64,000 bases of DNA from NCBI GenBank assembly GCA_950295325.1, contig OX485803.1, positions 37,029,554 to 37,093,553 of the forward strand. Reading direction: 5' to 3'. This DNA is from Polytrichum commune. Lineage: Eukaryota > Streptophyta > Polytrichopsida > Polytrichales > Polytrichaceae. The notes under the pieces are model-generated. The model did no database searches, had not been told where the DNA came from, and saw only the letters and a list, made by a program, of their open reading frames with translations. The translations under genes and the position numbers were made by a program. Positions 21,841-33,103 of the stretch are shown in pieces; position 1 is the stretch's first letter; the number at the start of each line of letters is the position of its first letter.

Positions 21841-22350
21841 TATTGATATATTAGAGCATTGTGCTTGGAAAATGACTTTAATGTGGAGAAACAACTAGGG
21901 GAAAGGATTTTCAGAAGGATTTCCGAGTTATAGGGTCAACTGAGAGAAGCGCAAGAGGAGAAAGTCAAGCATCTGAACAAGATCTTGGAAGTGGACTCCA
22001 AACTCCTGAATGAGAGTGGAGTTGGAGATGTGTATAAGAAGGTGATCTGTAGATTACAAGAGGAGAAGGACAAGCATCAAAACAAGATCTCGGAATTGGA
22101 GGCCAAACTCGTGAATGAATGTGCACTTGGAGGTGTGTATAACGAGATGATCCGCAATTTGCAAGACCAATTAATAGAAGCTCATGAATAGAAGGCCGAG
22201 TATCTTCAAAAGATTTCAAAATTGGACGCCAAATTTTTGAAACAAGCTGAAGAGAAGGTTGAACATGTTCTCAAGAGGATCTCCGAATTGCAGGCACAAG
22301 TTGAACCCAAGCTCAAAGAATACGAAAAAGAATGGTCATTAAGAAAGTGA
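21840..22350 (+). pseudogene. Coiled-coil gene fragment, antisense cargo in CACTA-A
   Basis: A plus-strand coding-like stretch, opposite to the transposase, encodes heptad-rich sequence with repeated cores HLNKILEVDSKLLNE, HQNKISELEAKLVNE, YLQKISKLDAKF and VLKRISELQAQV at roughly 35-40 residue spacing. Two in-frame stops interrupt it (TAG near 21930 and TAG near 22188). The longest uninterrupted stretch is 21985-22191. It looks like a fragment of a repetitive coiled-coil protein captured by the transposon. I cannot name the parent gene. Confidence 0.5.
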
Positions 22351-22362
22351 AAGAAATCTTAC

Positions 22363-22593
22363 CTCGACGTTGGTCCGAAGTCTGGGATCTCGACCAATGG
22401 ACTTCAAGTGCTTAGCTGATGTGCGCCTAGAAACCCACGTCTGCCCCCTGCAATTGCGGCACTTGCATCTTACCTTCATCACATTCGCTAGTGTAGCAGC
22501 TGCCTCCTCTGCCGTCCATAGCTTGCAATCCCTAGCGCGCACTCTGATTGGGTCATGTAGCGGGCGACGCCGTTGAGCATTGTTGTTCTCCAT
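22363..22593 (-). CDS. CACTA-A transposase exon 1 (Transpos_assoc)
   Basis: Starts MENNNAQRRRPLHDPIRVRA and ends at a GTCGAG|GTAAGA donor, exactly 77 codons. CKCRNCRGQTWVSRRTSAKH, with HLKSIGRDPRL after it, has the CxCxxC...H pattern of the Transpos_assoc domain at the N-terminus of plant CACTA transposases, probably a DNA-binding zinc module. It lies 4.5 kb upstream of exon 2 because the first intron holds later insertions. CACTA-C has the same exon/intron junction. Confidence 0.78.
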
Positions 22594-22891
22594 GATTCAA
22601 AGAACAACTGAATTCTCTCGGACAGCACGGCGTGGATGGTTGAACATTATTGTGAACATAAGTAGCAGGCCATCATATGCGTAATGAATTGCAATAATGA
22701 GGTGCGCAACGTCAAGAAATCTGAACTTCATACATATGCCCGCATATGTGAACCCTAACTCCTTCCCATAGTTGCTCACTTCCACCCTTCCACCTCCTGC
22801 TCACTTCCACCTCCTGCTCACTTCCACCTCCTGCGTGTGTCTCAGTCCGCGTGTCTCAAGTTGCCATCAGGGTAAGGTTCTTGCTGAAGAC

Positions 22892-22998
22892 ATGGAGAGT
22901 GAGATCCAGTCCCCCAACGACTATGAGGAGGCACGAAATAAACGAATTGCAGAGAACAGAGCGAAGTTGGAGTCGTTGGGCATCCTCCCCCAGATCAG
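22892..22998 (+). CDS. Small antisense exon with YEEARNKRIAENRAKLESLG
   Basis: From ATG 22892 the frame encodes a short basic/acidic helix (EARNKRIAENRAKLESLGIL) and ends at a good donor, ATCAG|GTAAGC. It lies upstream of, and opposite to, CACTA-A exon 1. I recall similar YEExRxKRxxEN helices at the start of some plant B3-domain and transposon-linked proteins, but no further exon was found. It may be a captured first exon or a second transposon gene. Confidence 0.35.
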
Positions 22999-23297
22999 GT
23001 AAGCGATGCAAGAAATGAAACGTTCGGCATCCTCCCTGCTCCCCACAAGAATGGTAGAATGATGCAGATTTTGAGCGATGCAGTGGGCTGGAAGGTGTAT
23101 TGGCCTATTAGGGCCTTGTGCATCCATGCGGCTACTCCTGCTGCATCCATGAAGTGATGCACCTCCGAGAGAAGGCGACTTGCAGCATGCGAATTGAAGA
23201 ATTTTGGGGTTAGGTGGTCTTCCTACAAATCGTAGAATTTTGGGTGTAGTGTAGATCAGAAAATTGTGCCGTAAGGGGCATACTGTGCCGTAAGGGT

Positions 23298-23525
23298 GTA
23301 TGGACATCCACTTTGGACACTCAGCAGTAAACAAATTTTGAATGTAAACGATGCTCTATGTGCACCTCATTCCACACTTGCATTCCAGGCCGTCTTGAAC
23401 AGTGACCTTTTGTATGGACATATATGTTTGGACACTAAGCAGTAAACAAATTTTGAATGTACACGATGCTCTATGTGCACCAATTCCACACTTGCATTTG
23501 AGGCCGTCTTCAACAGTGACCACTG
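23298..23525. repeat. 114-bp tandem duplication near CACTA-A right end
   Basis: Two units, 23298-23411 and 23412 to about 23525, share GTATGGACAT, AAACAAATTTTGAATGTA, CGATGCTCTATGTGCACC and AGGCCGTCTT with a few substitutions. They lie in the subterminal region, where CACTA elements usually carry repeats. Confidence 0.75.
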
Positions 23526-24180
23526 TGCAATTTGTGAACTATATATTGTCTAAGCAATGTGTGAGCAGGTCATTGGTCATGTTTGTCGCACTGCAAATAT
23601 TGGATGTACATGCACCACTACACGGAATATGAATGTGAATTCAATTCGAATGAAATCCCGTGTGAATCAGCAAGGACCACATGAATGTGCTCAACAAGGA
23701 AATGGTATGTAAGTCACAAATGTGCCACAGTTGTTGAGGATGCGGGATGATTGTCAAATTCACAACGATATTTGATGTTCAACATACTGTGGACGATGAC
23801 ATTTTGGCAACAATATTATATTTACCCCCCTAAACCCCATATTGGCTGTAGTTCAAGTCTTCAGGAAAACTATCCACCATTAAAGCCTCCGTTGTGATTG
23901 AAATGTTATATGTCATGTTTTTCCACAATCTTCTGACATTTTTCTGCACTATTGTTGTTGACTATTTTACATGAACACATTTCTTGGGATTTATATTTTT
24001 TTTGTGTGCTCACACTTAATGTACTTGTAGGTTTTCAAAACAGACCAAAGTCACTGTCCCCCGGCACTGGTTCCCGATCACTACAAAACAATGCACTAAT
24101 GCACGAGTGATTGTGGACTAAACACCTCAAAATTCTTTGTTATTTCATAGTGACTTCACTACGCGTTCCTTGTAGTGAAT

Positions 24181-25268
24181 AGAGATGGAAAATGGTACTG
24201 ACTTTTGTTCTATACTGGATATTTGAACATCCTCAGTCGAGTCTAACGCATGCAGGGGTTATTCAGTTACTTTCATAATTGGACACCAGTATTTGATTGG
24301 TGCATGGTTAGATGAAGATCAAAGAAAAAACACCATAAGGACACATGTTTAGAAGAGATCAGACTGGATCTTCAGATTTTATTAACTAGTCCACACTCCA
24401 CACTCAATAATGAACACAATTGCGAGGACCTATTTATTATGTTAAGGAATCAATAAACGGGCATTTCCAATAACTATAACTAAACCAGGGTAAGTTCGAA
24501 TCTCAATCTGACTGTTGTTAATGCTTCACTGCAGATATGCTAATGCAACACAAGTTTCATCGTGTAAATTGAATTGGTAGAAGTTGGAGAACAGAAAATC
24601 GAACCAAATAACACCCACACACCTAGACTTGTTGTGGTGTTACTTAGAAATTTCACACACCAACTACCCTCCATATCACAGCTTCAAGGTGAATCAGTCT
24701 TCCAAACAACGTGGATTGACATGCAGCACAGAATTTTGTAGATTGGTTGAATTCTTAGGCAGCAACAGGTTTAAGGGCAGCAAGCGATATAGAGTGAGTC
24801 CCTTAATTTCAAGAACAGAATTTAGGCTACCTCAACATGTCAGCTACAATTACAATGAATTGAGCACTTGAAAAAATCTACCTTCATATTAAACTGGCAC
24901 TTCAATATTAGTGATAGAGAACTGATTAACAAGGACTGTGAAAGCCCAAACTTTGCGATTGCATGTTGAACAACACGGAGACCAATTAGGGAGCCACGAA
25001 CCAGAATGAAGACAAGCAATCTACATCAGAATGAAGACAAGCAGAATACTTTTGAGCCTACATTCACAAAATATCAGGTGCACGCAGAAACAAACACGAA
25101 TGATCCTTCAAGCTACTCCCACTGACAACAAAAACCCTCGTACAACTCCGCACATACACTCTGGACAGTGTGATCCCTAAATGCTGACAAACAACATCAT
25201 AACCCTAAGCATCCCAAACAACAACCCCAAACGGATCCCAGATCTACAACACAAACACAACAAGTCTC
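24181..25268. other. Host-like sequence right of CACTA-A, no gene seen
   Basis: No transposon domain, terminal repeat or convincing exon was recognised. This is sequence flanking the AAT duplication and may be an intron or intergenic region of the original locus. Confidence 0.4.
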
Positions 25269-25270
25269 AC

Positions 25271-25437
25271 CTGGACTGTATTCACCGGTGGTCTTTGTCG
25301 TTGCGGACTCTTCCTCGCCCTCCATTTCGCGCGAATCTTCAAACACTCCCAACCTGCTAGTCCTCAACACCTGTCTTCGGTTGCGGCGCACTGCCATAGG
25401 TTGATGCGCCTGCTTGTGTGCTCTCACGCTATCACAC
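25271..25437 (-). CDS. Possible host-gene exon (unrecognised protein)
   Basis: On the minus strand a 167-nt open segment lies between an acceptor (CTTTGGTGCAG) and a strong donor (CAGTCCAG|GTGAGA). One frame encodes PMAVRRNRRQVLRTSRLGVF followed by EDSREMEGEEES, a basic then acidic low-complexity segment. I do not recognise it. It could equally be a 5' untranslated exon, as the upstream region to 26250 is GC-rich and promoter-like. Confidence 0.28.
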
Positions 25438-26253
25438 CTGCACCAAAGATCTGATCTTAGAGCATCCCACTCCCAGACCCTAAAACTACATCAAACATGA
25501 GGACAACACATGGCAAGCATAAGAAGGCTGTCTTTATGTGGGAGTTAGGGGACCAACTAGAGAGAAGGGGTTCACCTCGATGGGTGGTGTGGAGCCGTGC
25601 TCGGGTGATCCCATTCCTAAACCCTAAACCTCGGCAGTGGCGAACTCATTCAGAAGCAGTAGATTTAAAGGCAAAACCTCCATGGCAAGACCTCGATTCT
25701 TGCATACAACGAACCATTCGAATTAAGTATGCTCTTCCTCCTAACCTCTCCACTGTGTCCTCCACCAAATCTGCCTCTTTGAGAGACAAAGAGAGCGAGA
25801 TCTTGAGAGCAAGACTCCATTGCCAAAACACAGAGCGCCGCGTTAGGGTTGATTGACAGAGGTAGCAGATGCAACGACGCCGAAACAGAAAGTATACCTT
25901 CTACTCTTAGCGTCAGCGAACCCACAATGAAGACGAGAAAAAAAAAAAAACACGAAGAGGAGGAAACACTTCGGTCTTCGCCGAACCCGCAGACGTCTCC
26001 GAGTCCACAAAAAAACCTGCGATCGCCAGAGGCACAATTTACGAGGGAGGTGATACCACAATCGAATCATGGCCCTCCACGTGAAACCACAATCCACGGC
26101 CACGTGCACTCCAAATGACTCAAGAACGATTGAACTCCCTAAAACCTATGAGAGGGCTGAACGCTCTCCGCCCATTGCATCGCCGACTTTTGCGGCCAAC
26201 GGAAGAGGTCGCACCAAGAACGCCGAGGCACGGCAAAGCTGCACCGACCAACA

Positions 26254-26663
26254 CACGGGGAGGTCACTTCATTGTCAAGTTGACACCACGTGCAGACAAA
26301 GTTTGCTACCCCTATATTACATGCCATATATAATTTTAAAATTTATGATATTTTTTCTACATATACATAACCATTGATAGTATCTTTTGTATATTTTTTT
26401 GAAATTTTTAGTCATCTTTATTTTTTTTAGTAATTGTTTTAGTTCAATTCTGTGTTATTCTAGTTAGAAATGGTATGTTTTATGAAAAAAACAAATCATC
26501 AAATTTAGTTACCACTTTTGACTATGTCATAGGTATTGTGTATATCTACTCATGAAAAAAATTTGATAAAATTTTGACCCATTTTGGTGGTGCAACTTAC
26601 CAAAAGAAGATTTTTTTTGGTCGCACGTGGTGTTCAACTTGACAATGGAGTGATCTACCCGTG
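26254..26663. mobile_element. 410-bp MITE with 8-bp target duplication
   Basis: The ends are inverted repeats of about 40 bp: left CACGGGGAGGTCACTTCATT..., right (inverted) CACGGGTAGATCACTCCATT..., both continuing GTCAAGTTGA and a CACCACGTGC block. Identical 8-bp copies GACCAACA flank it (26246-26253, 26664-26671). The interior is AT-rich and non-coding. An 8-bp duplication is the size made by hAT transposases, but such long inverted ends are not typical of hAT, so the superfamily is left open. Confidence 0.82.
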
Positions 26664-26704
26664 GACCAACAGGAGATTAGAAGGTGAGTTTCTGGTTGAC
26701 TTAC

Positions 26705-26886
26705 ATTGATTTGCTTGCTTGCACCAAGGGCAACATGAGTTCCTTTAGTTTCGCCACCCTTTTGTCTCGTTTCTCCTCATAGGAGCATCTGCCATCATCC
26801 GCCTCCTCCTCGGTGCAGGTATCAGCAGTAGTCGGCGACATTTCCGCGCCTTGCTGGAGTTTCCCACGTGGTTGCGCTCCCGACAT
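26705..26886 (-). CDS. Possible small exon with YEEKRDKRVAKLKEL
   Basis: From ATG 26886 the frame reads MSGAQPRGKLQQG, an acidic stretch, then SYEEKRDKRVAKLKELMLPL, and ends near a donor (TCAAT|GTAAGT). The helix resembles the one at 22892-22998. No downstream exon was identified, so gene status is uncertain. Confidence 0.3.
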
Positions 26887-27199
26887 GCTTGAGGCCGTCT
26901 ACACTTCAAGTAGACACGATTTACGCAAATGCTCTACTCCAATGTACGTCCATACATGTGCCTGTGCCAGCCTGCAATCTACCAGGTTCATCGCCAAGTG
27001 TGGAGAGGTAATGGTGCACGAAATGCCCTCACAACAAATCCTTCAACTTGCTATTGGCGCCATCCGTCTCATGTACTGAGCGGATGTTTCGCAATTCAAA
27101 TTTTGCCTGTACATCGCCATATGTGGAGTCAGCCACGCAACGGCTACAATTCGGCGTTGAAGACGCCACGCCAGCCCGCTGGGATGGCTTAGGGTTTTG

Positions 27200-28880
27200 T
27201 CGGCCACAGTCGCATGTTTGCAGCTGACTGGTAAATGACTAACCTGCCACGTCTATAACTAGGGATATGACAGGTATATGACTCATAAATTAAGGACTAA
27301 CATATGACAAAATATGCGACCACGTCAACAGTGAAAATTTACGGAGGAACTTCAGAGTTGAGAATTCTTATCATGTTAGCAATTAAATTGCATGACAGGA
27401 ATAGCGATTCAATTATCATTTCAACTCCTAAGATGGATCTGGCCAGTTCACTCAAGGATTTGAGAGCCAATTCATGAAACTCATATGAGGGCTTCAATCT
27501 TGAACACTGTCCGAGGGGTTGGCAACTATTTGTAGTAGGGGGAAATGGTTACCATTTTCAGAACTCAGTTTGGAGCTGCTAGTAAACCATATCTAAGAAA
27601 CAGCAAGTGGGAGCTACTATGAATAATATGCAATGTAAGGAAATTAAAGTCTATAAATTTCAAGATAGTTTTTAAAAGCAAAACCCTTTCTAAACATGAA
27701 ATAAAGGTAACAATGGATTCCTTTGCCAGCTTTGTCTGAAGCGGGTTTCTCATTTTGTGAAAGAATAAATTAAAATCATTAATTCACTCAAAGTATCAAA
27801 AGCGATTTAGAAACAATTGTTTTCTAGAAATAGTTACCACCCCGGAACCATTACACAATACAAAAGCAAGACTAAATTTATGGGGAGATCATTTATATAT
27901 TGTTTCCTTGATGGGCGCATGGGTTAAACAGGTGCATATTTGTTGACCATCACTATTGTACTAGGATTTCATACCATAATTTGCGGGTCTTTCTCATGAA
28001 ACTCATCTGTCACCTAAAACTTGAATCTAAGTCATAAATTCTGAATCATTTTGAGTCATGACTTTTGAGTCATAACTACATAATGTGACAATCGTGGCTT
28101 GGGGGTGAATCATGGGGTCACTTGTTAGTAAGGTGTATTTTGCCATGATAACCAAAGGATGGATAAATTGCCAACTTTGAAAACAAGAGAGTAGCATTTC
28201 ATTTAATTAATCAAGAAGTACATCGTGGGTTATGATTAAACGATGATCAAGACCTTCGACAACCAAAAATCCCAAATAGAGACTAGTTGGACGAACAAAA
28301 TCATGAGACAAACTTGGGGCTTTGCAAAAGAATTCGTAAATAATGTGCATTGGTGATTTTTAAACAGGTCATGTACCGCTAGTCTCGCAATTCTAAGAAA
28401 GCAGCACATGCCAAACCTATACATGCCATTGTATTTATGTATTTACATGAATACAATCGCCCAAAAAAACCTTTAAAGTCTCAGAAACTTGATGAAATCC
28501 CCAAGGTTGGTATGAATGTTGGTTACGCAAGTTTGTCCTGGGCCTCATATTTTGGGAAAATTGTGGATTCTTTCCTTCTGTAGGTAGCTGTGACAGAAAG
28601 TAATTAAATGGAATCGGAACGAAGACAGTAGCTCACTATTACCCGCTTTGACTTTTCCCAGGTTGTGGGTAGTCAATTGACATCCCTTTCAGCTAGTGGT
28701 TGTGTAGAGGGGCTCCGCAAATTACTGATTTATGTGGGATCTTTCACACCCTGCCGAGTCTGCGTATGACTTCTGGTCCTGATCACTTATATGCTGGTAG
28801 TTTACGAAGTATCACAGTGTGGCGAACTGAATCTGCAGATCATCTGGCAGTGTAGATCAGCCCATAGATAATCTAACTGG
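27200..28880. other. Gene-free, AT-rich interval
   Basis: I see no coding region, LTR or terminal inverted repeat. Some CACTAT strings occur (27949, 28633) but do not pair with the CACTA-B right end. Confidence 0.4.
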
Positions 28881-29091
28881 AATTGTGGATGCCAGGTGGA
28901 TTCTGTCCCAGGGTTTGTGTCTATCTAGGGTGTGCAACTGCAGTTGTGCACAATACGCTGGTCAGTGCAGAGCAAGTGGAGTTACGGACGCCGCAAATTT
29001 TCTGGTCCAATAAACAACTATGTCCGCAGTCGAACTTGCAGTGGGTTTATAGTTGTTTTCTAGTTGATTTTGAACAAGGTTTTTTTCTTCC

Positions 29092-30620
29092 ATGGATGGA
29101 GGAAGCCTCCCACTGCATGACAGGAGACGTCAACAACATCACGACGATCGTCTGTGGAGGAGGGAGCAAGAGAGGGCCACTCTGTACAAACTGAAACGAC
29201 TACATTGCCCATGTTGCAGGTGCAAAGGCCGAGTTCAGTGCTCATTGGCAAAAGTGAAGGATCACCTTATACACTTTGGTAGAGAACCTGCATTCAGAGT
29301 TTGGAAGGGCGCTGGAGCAAGGGACGCCTCCGATGACGAATGGGAACAAGAGTTTAGGAGACCTTGCGGAGAGAATGATGGACAATTCGATGAGGGCTTG
29401 GATATGCAAGGCATGGTTGAGGACGCATTTCTTCAATGCGATGAGCCCCCAAACCCACAACCACCATTGGAAGAACAACTTGAACACATTGTCATGGAAG
29501 CATTGGCAATTGCAGACGAACTAGCAAATGTTGGTGGGGACGAGTCCGACGAAGGGACTGATGACGAACCTATGGGAGACACCGAAACTAGCAACCTTGA
29601 GGAAGAGCACCATGACGACCCACGCGTCTTGGAGGAAGCCATGGAGGAGTTGTACCATGGAGCGAGGTCGTCAGTACTGGCAGCCACAATCCTGATAATG
29701 ACCTTGTGCACGATACACGGCGTTAGCAACAAATTTGCGGACCAACTCTTCACACTATTCCGCAAACACCTCCTTCCAAGTGAGAATCAATTGCCGAAAA
29801 ACTACCATGCCGCAAAAGCATTGATACAAAAACTAGGATTAAATTACAACACAATTCATGCATGCCAAACAAGTTGTGTTTTGTTTAGAGGACAATATGA
29901 AGATGCCGCATGTTGCCCAAAGTGCAAGAAACCGCGATACAAAGACGAGGCCAAAAAAACAAGACCATGGAAAGTCCTTAGGCATTTCTCTTTGATCCCT
30001 AGGCTTAAACGTATGTTTCGCACCCCGGCCATATCGGAGCTATTGTTGTGGCATGCAAAGAATAAAATCACAGATGGATTGGTTAGACATCCGTGTGACT
30101 CCAAGGCATGGAGGCATGTACATGAAGTCGTAGATCAGTCGTTTGGCAACAACGACCGGAACATCCACCTAGGATTGGCGGCGGATGGCGTGAACCCTTT
30201 CAAACTGACGCGCTGTAGTTGGAGCACGTGGCCGGTAATGTTGCTGAATTACAACCTTCCTCCTTGGTTGACCACAAAGAAATTTTTCATCATGTTAGCT
30301 CTGCTGATTCCCAGAAAACAATCTGTGACCTCTTCCGTGTTTGATGTGTACTTGGAGCCTCTAGTGGAGGAGTTGGTGCAGCTATGGAAGGGTGTGATGG
30401 CCTACGATGTGTTGAAAGACCACGGTAGTCGGACATTCAAACTTCGAGCTGTGTTGTTGTGGACGATGCACGATTTTCCAGGATATGGAACCGTTGCAGG
30501 AGTTGCCCATCAAGGCTATGTTGCGTGTCCGGTTTGTGGCCCCCAATTCAGAGGTGAACACTCAATTGAACTTGGAAAGCAAACGTACACGGACACAAGG
30601 AGGTGGCTACCACATGACGA
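29092..30620 (+). pseudogene. CACTA-B transposase, Transpos_assoc plus tnp2 part
   Basis: Starts MDGGSLPLHDRRRQQHHDDR. HCPCCRCKGRVQCSLAKVKD with HLIHFGREP after it is the CxCxxC...H Transpos_assoc module. An acidic linker leads straight into tnp2: KLGLNYNTIHACQTSCVLFR, CPKCKKPRY, LRHFSLIPRLKRMF, LAADGVNPF with the conserved Asp, YNLPPWLTTKKFF, DVYLEPLVEELVQLW, MHDFPGYG, CPVCGP. In CACTA-A and CACTA-C these two parts are separate exons; here they are joined without an intron. The frame ends at 30620, where the G3 LTR starts. The codons after that point to 30852 belong to the LTR. Confidence 0.87.
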
Positions 30621-31359
30621 TGTCGTGAAGAGAGGGGTCCACTTTAGGAAAACACGGGGCTTCTGGCTGCAACTGGTTTCGCTCGCCGGACCGTCGAATC
30701 TTCAATTGTCCTCAAAACTTCCTCAATCTTTCAAATTTTTACAAAACAAATCTATCAATAAGTCTTACTCTCTCAAAGGATTGTTGCCAACAAAGACTTG
30801 TCCGTCTTTTTGTGGACGGTCGAAGTCTCAGCTCTTTCTATGCAAAAGCTAGCAAACTTCCCTCCACTCAAACTAGCACAACTTTGTTTTCGCTCACTCT
30901 CCTTCAAGCATGTAAACACTCAAGATAAAACAATCACATGAAAATTCAATTGCATATTTTATTTCAAGTTTTCTTCTCCAAAAAAACACACAACAACCGT
31001 CGAGCTTTCAACAACAAAAAACTTGTCTCTCCCCACTCTCTTCTCCTCAACCACATATATGAGATAAGGCCTCAAATCCTCCTCTTATCCTCATCACGTG
31101 ATTTCTAATTATCCATTGGTCTAAAGATAAACCAAGGATAAAACTAGAAATAAGGCTAAAAGGGTAATAAGAATAAACTAAGAGTAAAAAAAAAGAATAA
31201 AAATGATAAACTAAAAGTTACTAAAAATAACTATGAGTAACAAAAAGGTAATATAATTCAACTCCCTTTTACTTTCCTCCTTCATCTCCAAGTGAAGGAA
31301 TCACCATGAAACACAAAATACGTACACATGTAAATAATGTACGTATTTACACTACGACA
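30621..31359 (-). repeat. 3' LTR of G3 (739 bp)
   Basis: On the minus strand it starts TGTCGTAGTGTAAATACGTA at 31359 and ends TCACGACA at 30621. It equals 44177-44915 in length, with about four substitutions, three of them within 45 bp of the element's outer left edge. Near its start an inverted pair AAATACGTAC/GTACGTATTT is present. Confidence 0.92.
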
Positions 31360-31373
31360 TTCACCCCCCTAAA
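31360..31373 (-). promoter_or_regulatory. Polypurine tract of G3
   Basis: On the minus strand TTTAGGGGGGTGAA directly precedes the 3' LTR. This is the expected position and composition for priming plus-strand DNA synthesis. Confidence 0.75.
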
Positions 31374-31401
31374 CCTGCACATCCTCCGGTATGTGCCAAA
31401 T

Positions 31402-31944
31402 TTAGTCTTCTTCATTAACCTCGTTGTGATCTGCTGCATCCTCTATTGGATCATACTCTCCTTGAGTTTCATCTTCATCAGTTTGAGAGTTTGGATCCAA
31501 AAGTTCCGCTAGCTCTTCATGGTCAAATCTTCCATCTCTTCTTTTTAAAACCTTGACTCTTTTACCAGCTACAGGTATTCGTAGAAGAGTCCCATCAAAT
31601 TCACGTAGTGAATAAGTCCCATTGGAATGCACTTTGATCACCACGTAAGGTCCAAACCATCTCCTTGCAAACTTGCGCACCGTGCTATGTTGGTTTTCCA
31701 AGGAACTGTCAAACATAAATACCCAATCTCCTTCTTCAATTTTCTTCATCCTCAATCGGTGCGTCTTGTCAAACCACTCCTTGTTGTTGAGCCTGGCAAC
31801 CTTTAATCTTTCCAATGTCATTTCTATGTCTTCAGGCAACCTCTTAAGCTGTTGTATACGAAGCTCCAACAATCTCTCTCTACTAATGTCATCTTCCCAT
31901 GAAAGAAAAACCCATGTGGGAATATCTTCCTCTATTGGCATCAT
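31402..31944 (-). pseudogene. G3 integrase C-terminal part
   Basis: The 180-codon frame encodes a region after the integrase core: HRLRMKKIEEGDWVFMFDSS, RRWFGPYVVIKVHSNGTYSL and an acidic tail. The GPYVV motif is the DNA-binding GPY/F module of gypsy integrases. No chromodomain is seen. It is separated from the core frame by a stop at 31951. Confidence 0.75.
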
Positions 31945-31950
31945 CGGTTG

Positions 31951-32394
31951 TTATCCATATATAAGCTCGACAGGCATGTAACCAGTTACTGTCCTATGTG
32001 TGGTTCTATCCGCCCATAAGGCAAATGGTAGCAACTTTGGCCATAAACTATGTTTCCCTTTACAAGCTTTAACTAATGCATGAATGATTGGTGGATGTCC
32101 CCTCTCAATCTTACAATTGGCCTCAGGGTTATAAGCCGTTGTTAACTTCAATTGCACACCATATCGCTTGAAGAATTCTTTGGTTTCAGTGAAATCCAAT
32201 TCTCCTCTGTCGGCTCTCATTCTACCAATGCTCCCATACCGACATAAAATATCTTCAAGAATAAATCGGCATACATTCTCTGTTGTCTTAGTCCTCAAAG
32301 CCCTTCCCTCAACAAAATTTGAAAGTTCTTCTCTAGCTAAAACAAGATACTTCATTCCCCACATTGCATTCGGCATAGCAACCAAATCAATCAT
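31951..32394 (-). pseudogene. G3 integrase catalytic core
   Basis: The frame reads MIDLVAMPNAMWGMKYLVLA (first Asp), MRADRGELDFTETKEFF (second Asp) and AYNPEANCKIERGH (Glu), so the D,D-E triad is present. VTGYMPVELIYG closes the core. Integrase inserts the cDNA into nuclear DNA. An N-terminal zinc region probably lies in degraded form at 32400-32690. Confidence 0.8.
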
Positions 32395-32686
32395 TCATTG
32401 AAAATGGATTGCAATGGGATAAGTGGGATGTAACTCATCTCTATGTCGTACCTTCGATTGCAATTGGCATACCACACAAGATAATACAAACTCCTCAACA
32501 TCTTTGTATAGCCCCTTCCACCAATATCTCTCCTTGATTTTTGTATAAGTGGCCCAAACTCCTATATGACCGTCTAAAGTGAATCATGAAATTCTTTTAA
32601 GACTTGGGTCTTAGTGTCAGGATCCCCTACCACTCTCAATGGCATTTCATCAACTATTTTTGCTCTCTTCCACAAAAATCCGTCCT

Positions 32687-33103
32687 TCAAGAGGTAACAT
32701 AGGACTGATGTCTGATGTTTTTTAATGTCTTATCCATCCAACCCGTTTGCCGCTTCATTGTACTCAAATATAATCCAATATCTCTTAATAAATCGGCAAC
32801 ACTATTGTTTTTGCCTTCAATATGTACTAGAATAGGATTCAAAGATTTGATGTAAGCAATCCATCGCAACATTCGAATGTCTGGTGAAGAACAATTTGCT
32901 ATCATCCCCAACAAAGGCAAACAATCAGTTTCTAATACAACCTCTGCCCCAATCAAGTAGTTTCTATATGCCTTAAGAGCTGTAAGGGCACCCATAATTC
33001 TCTTTTCACTTGTGGATATGCCCTTTGTTGCTCTGTTAAGATTCTTGCCCCAAATCGGATAGTAAATATCCTTCCTTCTACATCGTTTTGTCCAATAGCC
33101 CAT
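32687..33103 (-). pseudogene. G3 RNase H, second frame
   Basis: Continues RNase H after a frameshift near 33100: AYRNYLIGAEVVLETDCLPL, MLRWIAYIKSLNP and HIEGKNNSVADLLRD (the usual ADxLSR end). It overlaps the preceding frame, so one indel in the 32953-33103 overlap explains the break. Confidence 0.75.

Larger units (their letters stand above)
13230..24177 (-). mobile_element. CACTA/EnSpm transposon CACTA-A, complete (10.9 kb)
   Basis: The left end is CACTACAAGGATC at 13230. The right end is the inverted CACTACAAGGAAC (24177 leftwards). The 11 terminal bases are shared, and both ends are flanked by AAT (13227-13229, 24178-24180), the 3-bp duplication expected of CACTA elements. The minus-strand transposase gene occupies 22593-14004. 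Intron 1 is swollen by an apparent solo LTR (18100-20937) and a plus-strand coiled-coil fragment. The termini match the left end of CACTA-C (58638), so the two belong to one group. Confidence 0.92.

Noticed and set aside
24079-24095. Internal CACTACAAAACAATGC as an alternative CACTA-A end
   Set aside because: Only the terminus at 24177 pairs with 13230 and has the AAT duplication.
25497-26118. Overlapping plus-strand frames in the GC-rich stretch
   Set aside because: Frames overlap on both strands without motifs; the composition suits a promoter or 5' untranslated region better.
27949-28645. CACTATT strings as the left end of CACTA-B
   Set aside because: They do not match the presumed right end beyond CACTA and have no matching flank.
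30621-30852. C-terminus of the CACTA-B frame
   Set aside because: It is G3 LTR sequence read by chance; the same peptide appears at the other LTR near 44177-44408.
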